A stretch of DNA of 64,000 bases from the NCBI RefSeq assembly GCF_030525615.1, contig NZ_JAUNEJ010000001.1, forward strand, positions 186,001 through 250,000. Direction: 5' to 3'. Positions 19,350 to 28,939 of this stretch are shown here, piece by piece. Under the pieces are notes generated by a model. That model was given only the letters and a program-made list of their open reading frames with translations, ran no database searches and was not told the origin of the DNA. The first letter of the stretch is position 1, and each line of letters opens with the position of its first letter. Source of the stretch: Cutibacterium sp. GTDB lineage: Bacteria; Actinomycetota; Actinomycetes; Propionibacteriales; Propionibacteriaceae. The position numbers and the translations under genes were made by a program.

Positions 19350-20765
19350 ATGTCATTACGGGAACCTGTCGAGCTGCTCGACCCCAGCACCATTGGGCCG
19401 GTCCATTTCATTGCCATCGGCGGAGCCGGGATGAGTGGTGTCGCGCAGATTTACCACGACATGGGAGTTGATGTTCGTGGTTCTGACCAGGTTGATTCGG
19501 CCAATTTGCGTGATTTGGCAGCCGCTGGAGTCCAAACCTGGGTGGGTCATGATCCTGCTCATCTAGCCGGGGCTCGCACGGTCGTGGTCTCCTCAGCTAT
19601 CCGTCCCGACAATCCAGAGCTGAGGGAAGCTAACCGACGTGGCCTGCGCGTCTGGCACCGTTCGGCCGCCTTGGCTGCCCTCATGCTTGACCATCAAGGT
19701 GTCTCGATTGCCGGCACTCATGGCAAGACGACGACCACCGGAATGGTCGCCACCATGCTTCATCACGCGGGAGTAGATCCGTCATACGTCATCGGTTCAC
19801 CGCTGGCAGCCACCGGAAAGGCGGCACATCTGGGTACCGGAGGGGCTTTCGTCGTCGAAGCCGATGAGTCTGACGGCTCCTTCTTGCAATACCCCAGCCA
19901 GATTGTTGTCGTCACCAACGTGGAAGCCGACCACCTCGACAACTGGGGTACCCCGCAAGCCTACTTCGATGGTTTCGTTTCGATGGCGACCCGGCCGGAG
20001 GTGCGCTATGTCGTAACCAATGTCGACGACCCGGGAGCGGCTGAGCTTGCGGCTCGGCTGGAAAGCACCGGTACGGTCAAGGTTGTCACCTATGGTGAGT
20101 CGGAGCAGGCAGACGTCCGGCTCGTCGACATTGATCTGGAGGGGACGACGGCCTCGGCTACCCTCGTCCACGGGTCCACCAGAGGGCGACTCGAGCTTCA
20201 GGTGCCCGGACGCTACAACCTCTGCAACGCCGCTGCCGCTTACTGCGTTGGCTCGCTATTGGGGATTGGCCATGATGAACTCCTTGCGGGGATCGGGACC
20301 TTCACAGGGACCCTGCGGCGTTTCCAGCTGGTAGGACGCGTCGGCGATGTAGCAGTATTTGACGATTACGCTCACCATCCGACTGAGCTGCGCGCCACGC
20401 TTGGGGCAGCGCGCCGGGCAGTGCCAGGGCAGGGGAGGGTCCTGGCCTGTTTCCAGCCTCATTTGTTCTCCCGTACCCGGGACTTCGCCGATGAATTTGG
20501 GCAGGCCCTCACCCTGGCCGACCGCGTCATCGTCTGTGACATTTATCCTGCCCGGGAAGACCCGATTCCTGGTGTAACCGGCGAGATGGTTCACGACGCG
20601 GTTATCGCGGCCGGTGGGGATTCCCGCTATGTTCCTGACAAACAAGACCTTCCGGAAGCTCTTGCCGAAGAGGTACGGCCCGGCGATCTTGTCATCACTC
20701 TGGGAGCCGGTGACGTGACTTTGGTAGGTCCGGTGCTGGTGAGATTGCTGGAGGAAAAGTCCTGA
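19350..20765 (+). CDS. murC: UDP-MurNAc:L-alanine ligase
   Basis: The product is 471 residues. MurC features are visible: HFIAIGGAGMSGVAQIYHD, the P-loop IAGTHGKTTTTGMVATML, EADESDGSF and DDYAHHPTELRATL. It adds the first stem-peptide residue. The ATG at 19350 is favoured by GAGGAG at 19337-19342; starting at 19335 would put the start inside that ribosome site. The stop overlaps the ftsQ ATG (TGATG). Confidence 0.96.
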   Translation: MSLREPVELLDPSTIGPVHFIAIGGAGMSGVAQIYHDMGVDVRGSDQVDSANLRDLAAAGVQTWVGHDPAHLAGARTVVVSSAIRPDNPELREANRRGLRVWHRSAALAALMLDHQGVSIAGTHGKTTTTGMVATMLHHAGVDPSYVIGSPLAATGKAAHLGTGGAFVVEADESDGSFLQYPSQIVVVTNVEADHLDNWGTPQAYFDGFVSMATRPEVRYVVTNVDDPGAAELAARLESTGTVKVVTYGESEQADVRLVDIDLEGTTASATLVHGSTRGRLELQVPGRYNLCNAAAAYCVGSLLGIGHDELLAGIGTFTGTLRRFQLVGRVGDVAVFDDYAHHPTELRATLGAARRAVPGQGRVLACFQPHLFSRTRDFADEFGQALTLADRVIVCDIYPAREDPIPGVTGEMVHDAVIAAGGDSRYVPDKQDLPEALAEEVRPGDLVITLGAGDVTLVGPVLVRLLEEKS

Positions 20766-21478
20766 TGCCGGTTTCCGACATCAACGTCGCCATTGAGCTG
20801 CGCCGCCGACGCCGCCGGCGACGCAACCTGATGATCGTAGGGATAGTCGCTGCGGTGGTGATACTTGCTGTCGCGGCGATCTGGGTAGTGCGTAACACCA
20901 CCGTGTTCAGTGCCGATACCGTCGAGGTTCGCGGACAACGCCTAGTCACGGCTTCCCAGGTTGAGCAGGCAGCCAAGGTGCAGAAAGGTCAGCCTCTGGC
21001 GCGGGTTAACACTGACGAGATCGCTGATCGCGTGACTTCTGTGAGTGTCGTCCAACAGGCCAAGGTGCACCGGAAGTGGCCGCATACGATCGTTATCGAT
21101 GTCACAGAGTTCAAGCTCGCGTATCAGGTGAAAACCTCTGGGGGCTACCTGTGGATTGACTCTGCTGGCATCATGTTCAACCGGACCACCAAGCCCACCC
21201 CGAAGGTGATGTGGGCGACCACAGCATCTGGTGATCGTGCCCTGCTGCGTGATGTTGCAACAGTCGTCAACTCCTTTCCCGCTGAGCTCAGGCGACAGGT
21301 CGACCATATCGAGGCCAAATCCCGTGATTCGATTGTCGTAGTACTGTCTGGAAAGCGGACGGTGGTGTGGGGATCGGCTAACCAGTCCGAACTCAAAGGC
21401 AAGGTCACCGCTGCGATGCTCAATGTCAAGGCATCCCGTTTTGACGTCTCCTCCCCGGAACATCCAACTGCCCGCTGA
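20765..21478 (+). CDS. ftsQ: Cell division protein FtsQ
   Basis: The product is 237 residues, with an Arg-rich cytoplasmic stretch, one membrane helix (about 22-42), then a POTRA domain beginning near TVFSADTVEVRGQRLVTASQ and a beta domain. FtsQ bridges early and late divisome proteins and regulates FtsWI activity. Its place between murC and ftsZ is the classical one. The ATG overlaps the murC stop, with GAGG about ten bases upstream. It is the last gene before a 121-bp gap that probably contains a separate ftsZ promoter. Confidence 0.93.
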   Translation: MPVSDINVAIELRRRRRRRRNLMIVGIVAAVVILAVAAIWVVRNTTVFSADTVEVRGQRLVTASQVEQAAKVQKGQPLARVNTDEIADRVTSVSVVQQAKVHRKWPHTIVIDVTEFKLAYQVKTSGGYLWIDSAGIMFNRTTKPTPKVMWATTASGDRALLRDVATVVNSFPAELRRQVDHIEAKSRDSIVVVLSGKRTVVWGSANQSELKGKVTAAMLNVKASRFDVSSPEHPTAR

Positions 21479-21538
21479 GCAGTCTCAAGCCGGGGTTGAG
21501 GGTCGAGGTCCAGGTGGCCGATAGCGTTGGACACCCTT

Positions 21539-21567
21539 TTGACGTGCTCATACCCTTGCTCTAGACC
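21539..21567 (+). promoter_or_regulatory. Candidate ftsZ promoter
   Basis: TTGACG (21539-21544) and TAGACC (21562-21567) are separated by 17 bases, a sigma-A-like arrangement with a good -35 and a weaker -10. It lies in the only substantial gap within the late dcw genes, 33 bases before the ftsZ start. An additional ftsZ promoter inside dcw clusters is common. No experimental support is available here. Confidence 0.5.
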
Positions 21568-21599
21568 GGTCCATCAGAAAAGAGTGAGGCAGAACTCCA

Positions 21600-22832
21600 G
21601 TGGCTATTCCATCCCAGAACTACCTCGCCGTGATTAAGGTCGTGGGGGTAGGTGGCGGCGGCTGTAATGCCGTTAACCGCATGATCGAGGCAGGACTCAA
21701 GGGAGTCGAGTTCCTCGCCGTGAATACCGATGCCCAGGCCCTCCTCACGAGCGATGCCGACGTCAAGCTTGACATTGGCAGGGACCTTACCCGAGGCCTG
21801 GGGGCCGGTGCGGACCCCGACAAGGGACGTCAGGCTGCCGAGGACCACGCCGATGAGATCGAGGAATCCCTCAAAGGCGCTGACATGGTGTTCGTCACCG
21901 CTGGTGAGGGCGGTGGGACTGGCACCGGTGCTGCCCCCGTCGTCGCCAAGATTGCTCGTTCCCTCGGGGCCTTGACGATTGGTGTGGTGACTCGTCCATT
22001 CTCATTCGAGGGTCACCGTCGGTCCTCCCAGGCTGAATCCGGTATCGACAATCTGCGTGATGAAGTCGACACCCTCATCGTCATTCCCAATGACAAGTTG
22101 CTGGACATGACGGATCAGCGGATCGCCATCTTGGATGCCTTCAGACAGGCTGACCAGGTACTCATGCAAGGTGTTTCTGGCATCACAGACCTCATCACCA
22201 CCCCGGGTCAGATCAACCTGGACTTCGCCGACGTCAAGTCCGTCATGTCGAACGCAGGGTCCGCCCTCATGGGCATTGGCCGGGCCTCCGGTGAGGATCG
22301 CGCTCGCGCTGCCGCAGAGATGGCGATCTCGTCGCCGCTGCTCGAGGTGTCCATTGACGGCGCTCGCGGGGTGCTGCTGTCCATTGCCGGCGGTTCTGAC
22401 CTTGGTCTGTTTGAGGTTGCCAGCGCCGCTAACCTCATCGAGGCTGCCGCCCATGACGAGGCCAATATCATCTTCGGGACGATCATTGACGATGCCCTGG
22501 GCGACGAGGTGCGCGTCACGGTGATCGCAGCCGGATTCGAGAATGGTCAGCTCACCAGTACCAAGCAGCCTGGAATCAGTCAGCGTCCGGCCTCCCGCCC
22601 AGCGATGAGTAACAATCGTTCTTCGGCGGGTGCTGTCGGTGCTGAGGCACCTGATTTGGGTGCGAACGCTCAGGGCAACGGTAACCAGCAGCCGACCCCG
22701 ATTCGGCCGCATACTCAGGGCAGTCCGTTCGCTCATCGCCCGTCTCAGCCGGAGCCGATTCAGCAGCAGAATAACCGTCCCCAGGCCGACGAACCTGAGG
22801 ATGATCTGGACATCCCGGACTTCTTGAAGTGA
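21600..22832 (+). CDS. ftsZ: Cell division GTPase FtsZ
   Basis: The product is 410 residues. The tubulin-type signature [19 protein letters not shown], the N-terminal [19 protein letters not shown], and NTDAQALL are intact. The C-terminal variable linker is Asn/Gln/Pro-rich, and the last residues [10 protein letters not shown] form the conserved tail that binds SepF and FtsW in Actinobacteria. FtsZ polymerises into the Z-ring and recruits the divisome. The GTG start has a rather distant GTGAGG element upstream. pgeF begins two bases after the stop. Confidence 0.97.
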   Translation: MAIPSQNYLAVIKVVGVGGGGCNAVNRMIEAGLKGVEFLAVNTDAQALLTSDADVKLDIGRDLTRGLGAGADPDKGRQAAEDHADEIEESLKGADMVFVTAGEGGGTGTGAAPVVAKIARSLGALTIGVVTRPFSFEGHRRSSQAESGIDNLRDEVDTLIVIPNDKLLDMTDQRIAILDAFRQADQVLMQGVSGITDLITTPGQINLDFADVKSVMSNAGSALMGIGRASGEDRARAAAEMAISSPLLEVSIDGARGVLLSIAGGSDLGLFEVASAANLIEAAAHDEANIIFGTIIDDALGDEVRVTVIAAGFENGQLTSTKQPGISQRPASRPAMSNNRSSAGAVGAEAPDLGANAQGNGNQQPTPIRPHTQGSPFAHRPSQPEPIQQQNNRPQADEPEDDLDIPDFLK

Positions 22833-22833
22833 C

Positions 22834-23619
22834 GTGCTGAGATTCGTCATCGACCCCGGTGCCAATCATGGTGTCGGGGTCGCCTTCACAGATCGTGTCG
22901 ACCCCGACGGTCGCGGCTGGGGTGGCCATGGTTTCGACGGGTTCAACCTGGGACGGACCGACGAGGATCCGAACGTTCTCGAGCATGTGGGAGCGTTGCG
23001 TGCCAGGCTCAACCTCGGCCCAGTGATGGTTTGTCATCAAGTTCACGGCAAGGATGTGTGGCGGGTTGGCCCTGACGACATCGAAGGCTGGATTCCGCAG
23101 CATTATCTGGGCGACGCCGTGGCTGGGCAACAGAAACTGCCTATTGCCGATGCCATGGTGACCGACCTGCCCGGGGTTGCGCTGGCGATCCGGGTCGCCG
23201 ACTGTATGCCAGTGGTGTTGGCAGACCCCAGTACTGGAGTTATCGGAGTGGCCCATGCTGGCCGAGTTGGTTTTCTGGCGGGAGTTCTGCCAGCTACTGT
23301 CGAGGCCATGCGAGACATGGGTGCCACTGATGTGTTGGCATGGATAGGGCCTCATATCTGCGGCAGCTGCTACGAGGTTCCTGCTGACATGGCTGAGCAG
23401 GTATGGAGCGAACATCCGGCAACCCGAGCTGTAACTCGCCACGGCACTCCTGCCATCGACCTGGGGTCCGGCGCCCTGGCACAGCTGGAATCCCTAGGGG
23501 TGGCAGCAGTCGGGCTTGATCCCTGCACTTTTGAAGGGCAAGATTTGTTTTCCCATCGCAGAGATCACGGTGCGGGACGCCTTGCTGGCCTGGTGTGGAG
23601 GGTTCCCAATCCGCAGTGA
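22834..23619 (+). CDS. pgeF: Purine nucleoside phosphorylase/laccase-domain protein (YfiH family)
   Basis: The product is 261 residues. The family motifs HQVHGKDVW, ADCMPVVLADP, AHAGRVGFLAG and GPHICGSCYEVP provide the zinc-binding Cys and His residues of the DUF152/YfiH fold. Members have been described as purine nucleoside phosphorylases or multicopper-oxidase-like enzymes, and in some bacteria as editing of peptidoglycan stem amino acids (PgeF). Placement directly behind ftsZ is conserved in Actinobacteria. The GTG at 22834 is two bases after the ftsZ stop. In many relatives a yggS-type PLP protein gene follows; none is present here. Confidence 0.88.
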   Translation: MLRFVIDPGANHGVGVAFTDRVDPDGRGWGGHGFDGFNLGRTDEDPNVLEHVGALRARLNLGPVMVCHQVHGKDVWRVGPDDIEGWIPQHYLGDAVAGQQKLPIADAMVTDLPGVALAIRVADCMPVVLADPSTGVIGVAHAGRVGFLAGVLPATVEAMRDMGATDVLAWIGPHICGSCYEVPADMAEQVWSEHPATRAVTRHGTPAIDLGSGALAQLESLGVAAVGLDPCTFEGQDLFSHRRDHGAGRLAGLVWRVPNPQ

Positions 23620-23746
23620 CGATGGGTGTATCGGTTTCGTGATGTGTCAGCGCTTCGCGTGTCCCGTCAAACCGTGGCAATATCCGTGGCAGGCTTGAAT
23701 GGTGAGATCCCCGTCCCGGGGACGCGCCCATGAGAAGGAGCTCCAG

Positions 23747-24265
23747 ATGGCAGGAATCGGCAGGAAGATCGCCTCGTACGTCGGCATCGTTGACGATCGT
23801 CGCTACGACGAGGAGGCTCTTCCGGACGAGGAGCTCACCACGGAGGTTTACTCCGACGACGATTACGAGCCATCTTCGGAGGTGACCGAGTTGCATCATC
23901 GTGATTCCACTGAGCAGCGTGGCAGGGAGCGTAAGGCGGTTCAGCAGCGTCGGCGACAGGAGTTGGACGAGCCGAGCATTGCTGACATCAACCGTATCCT
24001 GACTGTTCACCCGCGTAACTACAACGAGGCGCGGACGATTGGCGAGCAGTTCCGTGAAGGAATCCCCGTCATTATGAATCTCACCGAGATGGACGACGCT
24101 GACGCCAAGCGTCTGGTTGATTTCGCCGCCGGTCTCATCTTCGGCCTGCGCGGGACAATCGAGCGCGTGACGAGCAAGGTCTTTCTTCTATGCCCGCGCA
24201 ATGTCAATGTCACCCCGGAGGACAAAGCCCGTATCGCCAGCGGCGGATTCTTCAACCAATCCTGA
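23747..24265 (+). CDS. sepF: FtsZ-ring membrane anchor SepF
   Basis: The product is 172 residues. It has an N-terminal amphipathic helix ([17 protein letters not shown]), an acidic and charged linker, and the conserved SepF core with [20 protein letters not shown] and [20 protein letters not shown]. SepF dimers bind the FtsZ C-terminal tail and tether the ring to the membrane, replacing FtsA in Actinobacteria. GAAGGAG (23734-23740) is six bases before the ATG at 23747. The 127-base gap upstream has no gene. Confidence 0.94.
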   Translation: MAGIGRKIASYVGIVDDRRYDEEALPDEELTTEVYSDDDYEPSSEVTELHHRDSTEQRGRERKAVQQRRRQELDEPSIADINRILTVHPRNYNEARTIGEQFREGIPVIMNLTEMDDADAKRLVDFAAGLIFGLRGTIERVTSKVFLLCPRNVNVTPEDKARIASGGFFNQS

Positions 24266-24276
24266 CGGAGTTATCC

Positions 24277-24567
24277 ATGATCCTGGCCGGGACCATCCTT
24301 ACGTGGCTCATTCAGATCTACACGGTGCTGCTCATCGTGCGAATGATTATGTCCTGGGTACCGCTGCTCATACGCGGTTTCGAGCCGCATGGTGTCATGG
24401 CCGTGCTGTTTGAGATCGTCTACACGATCACCGATCCTCCCATCAAGTTCTTCGATCGACTCGTGCCTCCGGTGAGGTTCGGCAGTGTCGGCCTCTCAGT
24501 CGGATTCATCATCGTATTCGTGTTGTTGGCTGTTCTGCAGCGGCTGGTCATCATCCTGTTCTGGTAA
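24277..24567 (+). CDS. YggT family membrane protein
   Basis: The product is 96 residues with two hydrophobic helices (about 4-26 and 67-93) and the family motifs MIMSWVPLL and YTITDPPIKFFDRLVPP. YggT proteins lie between sepF and divIVA in many Actinobacteria and Firmicutes; they are linked to division or membrane organisation but lack a defined activity. The ATG at 24277 has CGGAG six bases upstream, and the gap to sepF is 11 bases. Expression is probably shared with sepF. Confidence 0.88.
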   Translation: MILAGTILTWLIQIYTVLLIVRMIMSWVPLLIRGFEPHGVMAVLFEIVYTITDPPIKFFDRLVPPVRFGSVGLSVGFIIVFVLLAVLQRLVIILFW

Positions 24568-24717
24568 TGCAGTAATGGCGTATACCCCAAAGGTGAGGTT
24601 GAACCTTAAGTGACGCGAGCGCTGCGGTGGAGTAGCCTTATAGCCATCTCGTGTCCGCCCCGGACCATACGGTCCGCCTCACGGGTCTTGACTGTTTCCG
24701 ACATCTTGGAGTGCACA

Positions 24718-25806
24718 ATGACGCTGACCCTCGAAGAGGTGCGCAAGGTTCGTTTCCCGATGGTCAAACGCCCTGGCGAGGGCTACCGCGCCATTGAGGT
24801 TGATGATTTCGTTGACAAGGTTGAGGCGTCGTTCATGACCCTCACCGACGAGAATGAGCGCCTCAAAGCCCAGATCGAGGCTCTGAAGTCTGGCGATCAG
24901 GGTGACCAGAAGCCCAATCAGGATCTCGTCAATGAGAACGAGTATCTTCGTGCTCAGCTCGAAGAGCTGCGCTCTCACCAGAATGATCGTTCGGCGGCTG
25001 ACTCCGGTGAGGTCCAACGCGCCAAGGCTGCTCAGCAGGAGGCCGAGAACCGCGCCCACCAGCTAGAGCGAGAAAAGTCTTCTCTGCAGCTCGAGATCGA
25101 GGAGCTGCGCCAGGCCGCTCGGCGTCCAGGCCAGGACATCGACCCGGCTGAGGTTGCTCGCCTGCGTAGTGAGAACGAGCGTCTCGGCGCTCAGCTGCGC
25201 GACGCTCAGGCCCAGGCTGCTCGTAGCCGTACCTCTTCTGCCGCTCCGCAGCAGACGACCACCGAGGATGGCGTTGAGAAGCTTGTCGTGACCACCAGCG
25301 CCGAGGCTTCTCCCGCCGTCGTCCGCATGGTTGAGCTGGCTCTCGCTGACGCCGAGCGCGTCGTTCGCGAGGCTGAGAATGAGGCTGGCCGTAAGGTTCA
25401 GGCCGCCGAGACCAAGGCTCACGAGCTTACAATTGACGCTCAGACTCGCGCCGAGCGCATCGAGTCCAGCGCCCGCGTCAACGCCGAGAAGATGACATCG
25501 GATGCCAAGAGCAATGCTGACAAGGTCAATTCCGATGCCCAGAACCGGCGCACCGAGCTTTTCCGCGAGCTCGAGGCTGAACGTGACACCTTGGCCGGAA
25601 AGGTCGACCATCTGCGCTCCTTCGAGGCGAGCTACCGCGACGCTCTTACCTCCCATCTGCGCGCGCAAGCTGACAACCTCGAGAAGGGAATTTTCGAGCC
25701 AGCTGAGTTGCCTGAGCTGCTCAAGCCGGAGAACCGCGTAGCTCCCGGAGGCTCCTCCACCCCGCGTCTGGATGTTCTTATTGGCCGCAGCCAGCAGCAG
25801 AACTGA
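24718..25806 (+). CDS. divIVA: Polar growth/septum coiled-coil protein DivIVA (Wag31-like)
   Basis: The product is 362 residues. The N-terminal DivIVA domain (LTLEEVRKVRFPMV through VDDFVDKVEASF) is followed by long coiled-coil stretches rich in Glu, Gln, Ala and Arg (about 40-160 and 215-330), separated by a Ser/Thr/Gln-rich linker. DivIVA senses negative membrane curvature at poles and septa and organises wall synthesis in Actinobacteria. The ATG at 24718 is preferred because the domain starts there with TTGGAG upstream. The 150-base leader contains a small perfect hairpin (CGGACC-ATAC-GGTCCG, 24661-24676) and may hold its own promoter. It is the last gene of the cluster. Confidence 0.92.
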   Translation: MTLTLEEVRKVRFPMVKRPGEGYRAIEVDDFVDKVEASFMTLTDENERLKAQIEALKSGDQGDQKPNQDLVNENEYLRAQLEELRSHQNDRSAADSGEVQRAKAAQQEAENRAHQLEREKSSLQLEIEELRQAARRPGQDIDPAEVARLRSENERLGAQLRDAQAQAARSRTSSAAPQQTTTEDGVEKLVVTTSAEASPAVVRMVELALADAERVVREAENEAGRKVQAAETKAHELTIDAQTRAERIESSARVNAEKMTSDAKSNADKVNSDAQNRRTELFRELEAERDTLAGKVDHLRSFEASYRDALTSHLRAQADNLEKGIFEPAELPELLKPENRVAPGGSSTPRLDVLIGRSQQQN

Positions 25807-25825
25807 GACAACACGTATATCGAAA

Positions 25826-25863
25826 CACTGTGCCCCCGGTTACTTTTAACCGGGGGCACAGTG
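25826..25863. terminator. Perfect 17-bp hairpin after divIVA
   Basis: CACTGTGCCCCCGGTTA (25826-25842) and its exact complement (25847-25863) enclose a CTTT loop. The stem is very GC-rich and begins 19 bases after the divIVA stop, at the end of the dcw cluster. No T-run follows on the plus strand, so termination may be hairpin-driven without a U-tract, as is often proposed for high-GC actinobacteria. It may also protect the 3' end. Confidence 0.75.
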
Positions 25864-25918
25864 CTGTTGGCCTGGTATTCAGGTTTGGGATGGGTTAGGG
25901 GCTCTTCGCACAAGGGGC

Positions 25919-27674
25919 GTGGGCCGAGGACCATGTCGACGCTTCGGGGCGTACATAAGGGAAGGTTTTGACACCGCATATTCGAGAGATGACGTCAACA
26001 GCGAGTCTAGGCCGGAGCCGCTGCCGATCCCGATGAAGGGCGTACGTGTGTACGCTCAGTGGTTCCAGAGCCAGGATAAGTCTGAGGGAATTGCGTCACC
26101 TATCTACAGCAGTGTGACGAACTCGGATGGCACGTTTGCTATCCATATGAAGAATTTCTTTACGGCTTTGGGTGATCCTGTCCAGTTTGACGCTGATCCG
26201 AATAAGCCGGAGTTTGAGAAGTGGCGTATCTGGGCTGTTAATCCTGATGATGGCACGTATCAGATGCTGTCTGCCCCGGGTAACTCTGTGGTGTTCCCGA
26301 AGACTGCCGTCTATGACTTGTCTGGAAACCTCGTTCAGAAAATTGATTCGAATGTTATTGAGGGGGCGGACTTCAAGTTTGGTGAGCGCATCGATAATTC
26401 GGTGATGCACTTGACTAACCCTGATGGCTCGATCCTGGCTAAGGATAATCCGGCGGAAAAGACGGGCGGCCAGGTTCAGGGCCATGTCCAGTGGAACTAT
26501 GGTATTGCGAATGGTTCTGAGACGTGGGCGTTGTACGCGTCGCGTAGCCAGAACGGCGATTTTGTTGCCCCGAATGTGAAGGTCTATGCTTCGTACCTTT
26601 CTGATTATGCGGTGCAGCAGATCAACAAGAAGTACCCGGATGTTCGCGGTTCTGACTGGACGGCTCAGAAAGAGGCTGAGCTGCAGAACTGGATCCACGC
26701 CAAGATGGCTCAGGAGGGCAAGGAGAAGTGGATCGCTGAGACTGTCAGTGGTTTTACCGGCCAGGATGGTGAGTACCGGCTGCGGTTCAATGGCACTTAC
26801 GGGAAGTCGGCAACGGAGCGTGGAAACGTTCCGGAAGATATGTGGCATACCATTGCCGATAATCCGGATGCCGGATCGTGGACTCTGCCGAATATCAACA
26901 AGGATCACAAGCATATCAATCGTGATTGGTTGTTTGTGTCCACTGAGGATATTCCGGGTGTCATCAAGACTAGCCCGTTCTACCAGAACTACTACTCGTC
27001 GTATTCTGGTGGTAACTGGAATTCCCACGGGGCTGGCTGGACGACCATTAATATGGCTACCACCAATTATGATATGCGGAATATTGATTTCGCTATCGCT
27101 GCTGGTGACATCGATTTTGAAGTGACGCCGTTTAATACCACGGATAAGCCGGCTCATCCTGGAGATACTGCGCATACGACTGCGGTGAATATTCCGACGA
27201 AGTTCTCGGATAATCTGAACTACCGTATTCAGTGGAAAGCGGCAGGGGCTAAAGACGTAATTGCCGAATGCAAGGGTCTTCATCCTGAAAGCAATGGTAC
27301 TTTGCAGTCGTGCGACTTCACGGTGCCTAAGGAACTAGATAAGTCGACCATTTACACTGCCTACCTTTACGCTGAAGACGATAAAGGTCAGTTGTCGGAT
27401 AACTACCTGAGTGTTCGATGGGTATGAGGTTTCAATCGACGACAAGACCGGTAAAGTCCCCTCTTCTCCGGGGAGAGGATGTGGCTGCTGGCCACGACAC
27501 CGTGCGCGTTGATGTCTTCTACCCAGACGCCACCTTCAACACCGTCAGCTCCCCGCAGTATCGTCACCAAGCCTGCGCGGTGATGGCGGCGTCGTGACCG
27601 ACGATTCGGAAGCGCGGTTTACGCTGCGCGTTGCCGCTACAACCGCTGGGTCAGTGACAACTAGCACCTGCTAG
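25919..27674 (+). pseudogene. Decayed large surface adhesin-like gene
   Basis: An open stretch of about 500 codons (to 27427) lacks any signal peptide and begins abruptly. It contains Ig-like or beta-sandwich modules with repeated segments such as YSRDDVNSESRPEP, KNFFTALGDPVQF and NYRIQWKAAGAKDV. After a stop at 27425 the reading continues in other frames: YEVSIDDKTGKV, then AAGHDTVRVDVFYPD (a YPDG-like module), then DGGVVTDDSEARFTLRVAAT up to a stop at 27672. At least two or three frameshifts are therefore needed. The style resembles the large repeat-rich surface proteins of Cutibacterium. Both ends are missing (no export signal, no sorting signal), so it is probably non-functional; a translated fragment cannot be excluded. 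Confidence 0.7.
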
Positions 27675-27681
27675 GACACGA

Positions 27682-27716
27682 AGTAGGGGTCGCCTCGGTA
27701 TGAGGCGGTCCCTACT
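27682..27716 (+). terminator. Hairpin terminator after the adhesin remnant
   Basis: AGTAGGG and CGCCTC pair with GAGGCG and CCCTACT around a GGTAT loop, leaving one internal GT/GT mismatch. It starts eight bases after the last readable adhesin codon and probably ended the original gene. Between it and the next gene start (27951) I see no coding sequence. Confidence 0.65.
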
Positions 27717-27950
27717 GTGTTGTCGCCAGTGGAAATGCCTCGTCATAATTAAGAAGCCCTTTGGCCATCCAACCCCAGACACGGAACAGATTTACGGCCA
27801 TGGTGAACATCGGCGGTTGCACTCTTGCAAACGGCTTGTGCCATAGGTGTAATGTCTGCCCTCAGTTCGTGCCACCCCCACGTAGGTGATGACATGAGCG
27901 GTACATACCACCAAGCCGGAAACGGTCCCCGTACGACTATGGAGAATCCG

Positions 27951-28373
27951 ATGTCAGATCACGATGCGGAGGCGATCGCTGCCTCCCTGCCGGTTCGCGA
28001 TGGCGATGAGCCTTGGACGACTGATGAGGTCCGCGAGATCATTGATGTTTTGGAGTCGGATGTCGAGAGGATGGGCGTCGCTCTCGACAAGGCCGAGAAC
28101 GATCTTGCCGATCTTATGAAGCAGGGCAATGATGGTGCCGGTATGGACACTATCGACGTTGGTTCCTCCCAATTCGAGCGAGATCAGGAGATTTCCGTCA
28201 CTCGCAATGCTCGTGCTGTTTACGACCAGTCGAAGCTGGCTCTTGAAGCGCTTGACGAGGGGACCTGGGGTACCTGTGAGTCGTGCGGAAAGCCAATTGG
28301 AAAGGCTCGTTTACAGGCCTTTCCACGAGCAACCATGTGCGTCAAGTGCAAGCAGCGCGAAGAGCGCCGGTGA
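27951..28373 (+). CDS. DksA/TraR-family C4 zinc-finger protein
   Basis: The product is 140 residues. The C-terminus holds a zinc finger, CESCGKPIGKARLQAFP followed by CVKC, after a helical N-terminal region rich in Asp and Glu. In Actinobacteria such proteins are thought to bind RNA polymerase, but the stringent-response function known for E. coli DksA is not established here. The ATG at 27951 has GGAGA (27941-27945) upstream; an ATG at 27939 is an alternative. The stop overlaps the lspA start, so the two are coupled, a common pairing in this group. Confidence 0.85.
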   Translation: MSDHDAEAIAASLPVRDGDEPWTTDEVREIIDVLESDVERMGVALDKAENDLADLMKQGNDGAGMDTIDVGSSQFERDQEISVTRNARAVYDQSKLALEALDEGTWGTCESCGKPIGKARLQAFPRATMCVKCKQREERR

Positions 28374-28939
28374 CTTCCCCCACCGATCCGACTGCGCTGG
28401 CAGGTGCGCAGTTGAGGCGTTGGCGATTTATCTTGGTTGCCATAGCAGTGGTTGGCTATGGCCTTGACCAATGGACCAAGGCTGAGGCCGTGGCACGTCT
28501 CGATCCCTACAACCCACCGAGATGGTTTAGCGGTTTCATAACCCTGCGGTTGCTGCGTAATCCCGGTGCTGCCTTTTCCATGGGGTCGACGGTAACTGTC
28601 CTCATCAGTCTTTTCGCGATCGCAATGCTGGTCGTCGTGTGCCTGTGGGGAGTGCCGAAGGCTCGTCATCGGTGGTCTGTCATTGCGTGTGGCATGCTCA
28701 TCGCGGGTATTTGCGGAAATCTCACCGACCGTATCTTTCGATCTCCTGGCCCACTGCGGGGCCATGTCGTCGACTTCATCAGTGTGCCGCACTTCGCGGT
28801 GTTCAACGTCGCCGATATCTTCATCACCTGTACTGCCATCCTCGTCGTGCTGGAGGCGATTTTTGGCCAGCACGACAGCGAAGGTCACACCACGGATGAC
28901 AATGTGAAGGGGGAGAGGGACGAAAAGGAGGATATGTGA
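28370..28939 (+). CDS. lspA: Lipoprotein signal peptidase
   Basis: The product is 189 residues with four hydrophobic helices. Family motifs are [23 protein letters not shown], and the two catalytic aspartates in GNLTDRIFR and FNVADIFI. It cleaves the signal peptide of diacylglyceryl-modified prolipoproteins at the membrane; HmuT and the Rieske protein in this window are likely substrates. The GTG at 28370 overlaps the upstream stop (GTGA). The C-terminal tail is short, charged and acidic. The stop overlaps the rluD start. Confidence 0.95.
   Translation: MTSPTDPTALAGAQLRRWRFILVAIAVVGYGLDQWTKAEAVARLDPYNPPRWFSGFITLRLLRNPGAAFSMGSTVTVLISLFAIAMLVVVCLWGVPKARHRWSVIACGMLIAGICGNLTDRIFRSPGPLRGHVVDFISVPHFAVFNVADIFITCTAILVVLEAIFGQHDSEGHTTDDNVKGERDEKEDM

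Noticed and set aside
24661..24676. Small perfect hairpin in the divIVA leader as a terminator
   Set aside because: Six base pairs, no T-run, and it lies within the probable leader; too short to call as a separate feature.
26096..27283. 395-codon minus-strand frame opposite the adhesin remnant
   Set aside because: The translation is Ile/Arg/His-rich low-complexity with no family features; the plus strand shows coherent beta-repeat protein sequence.
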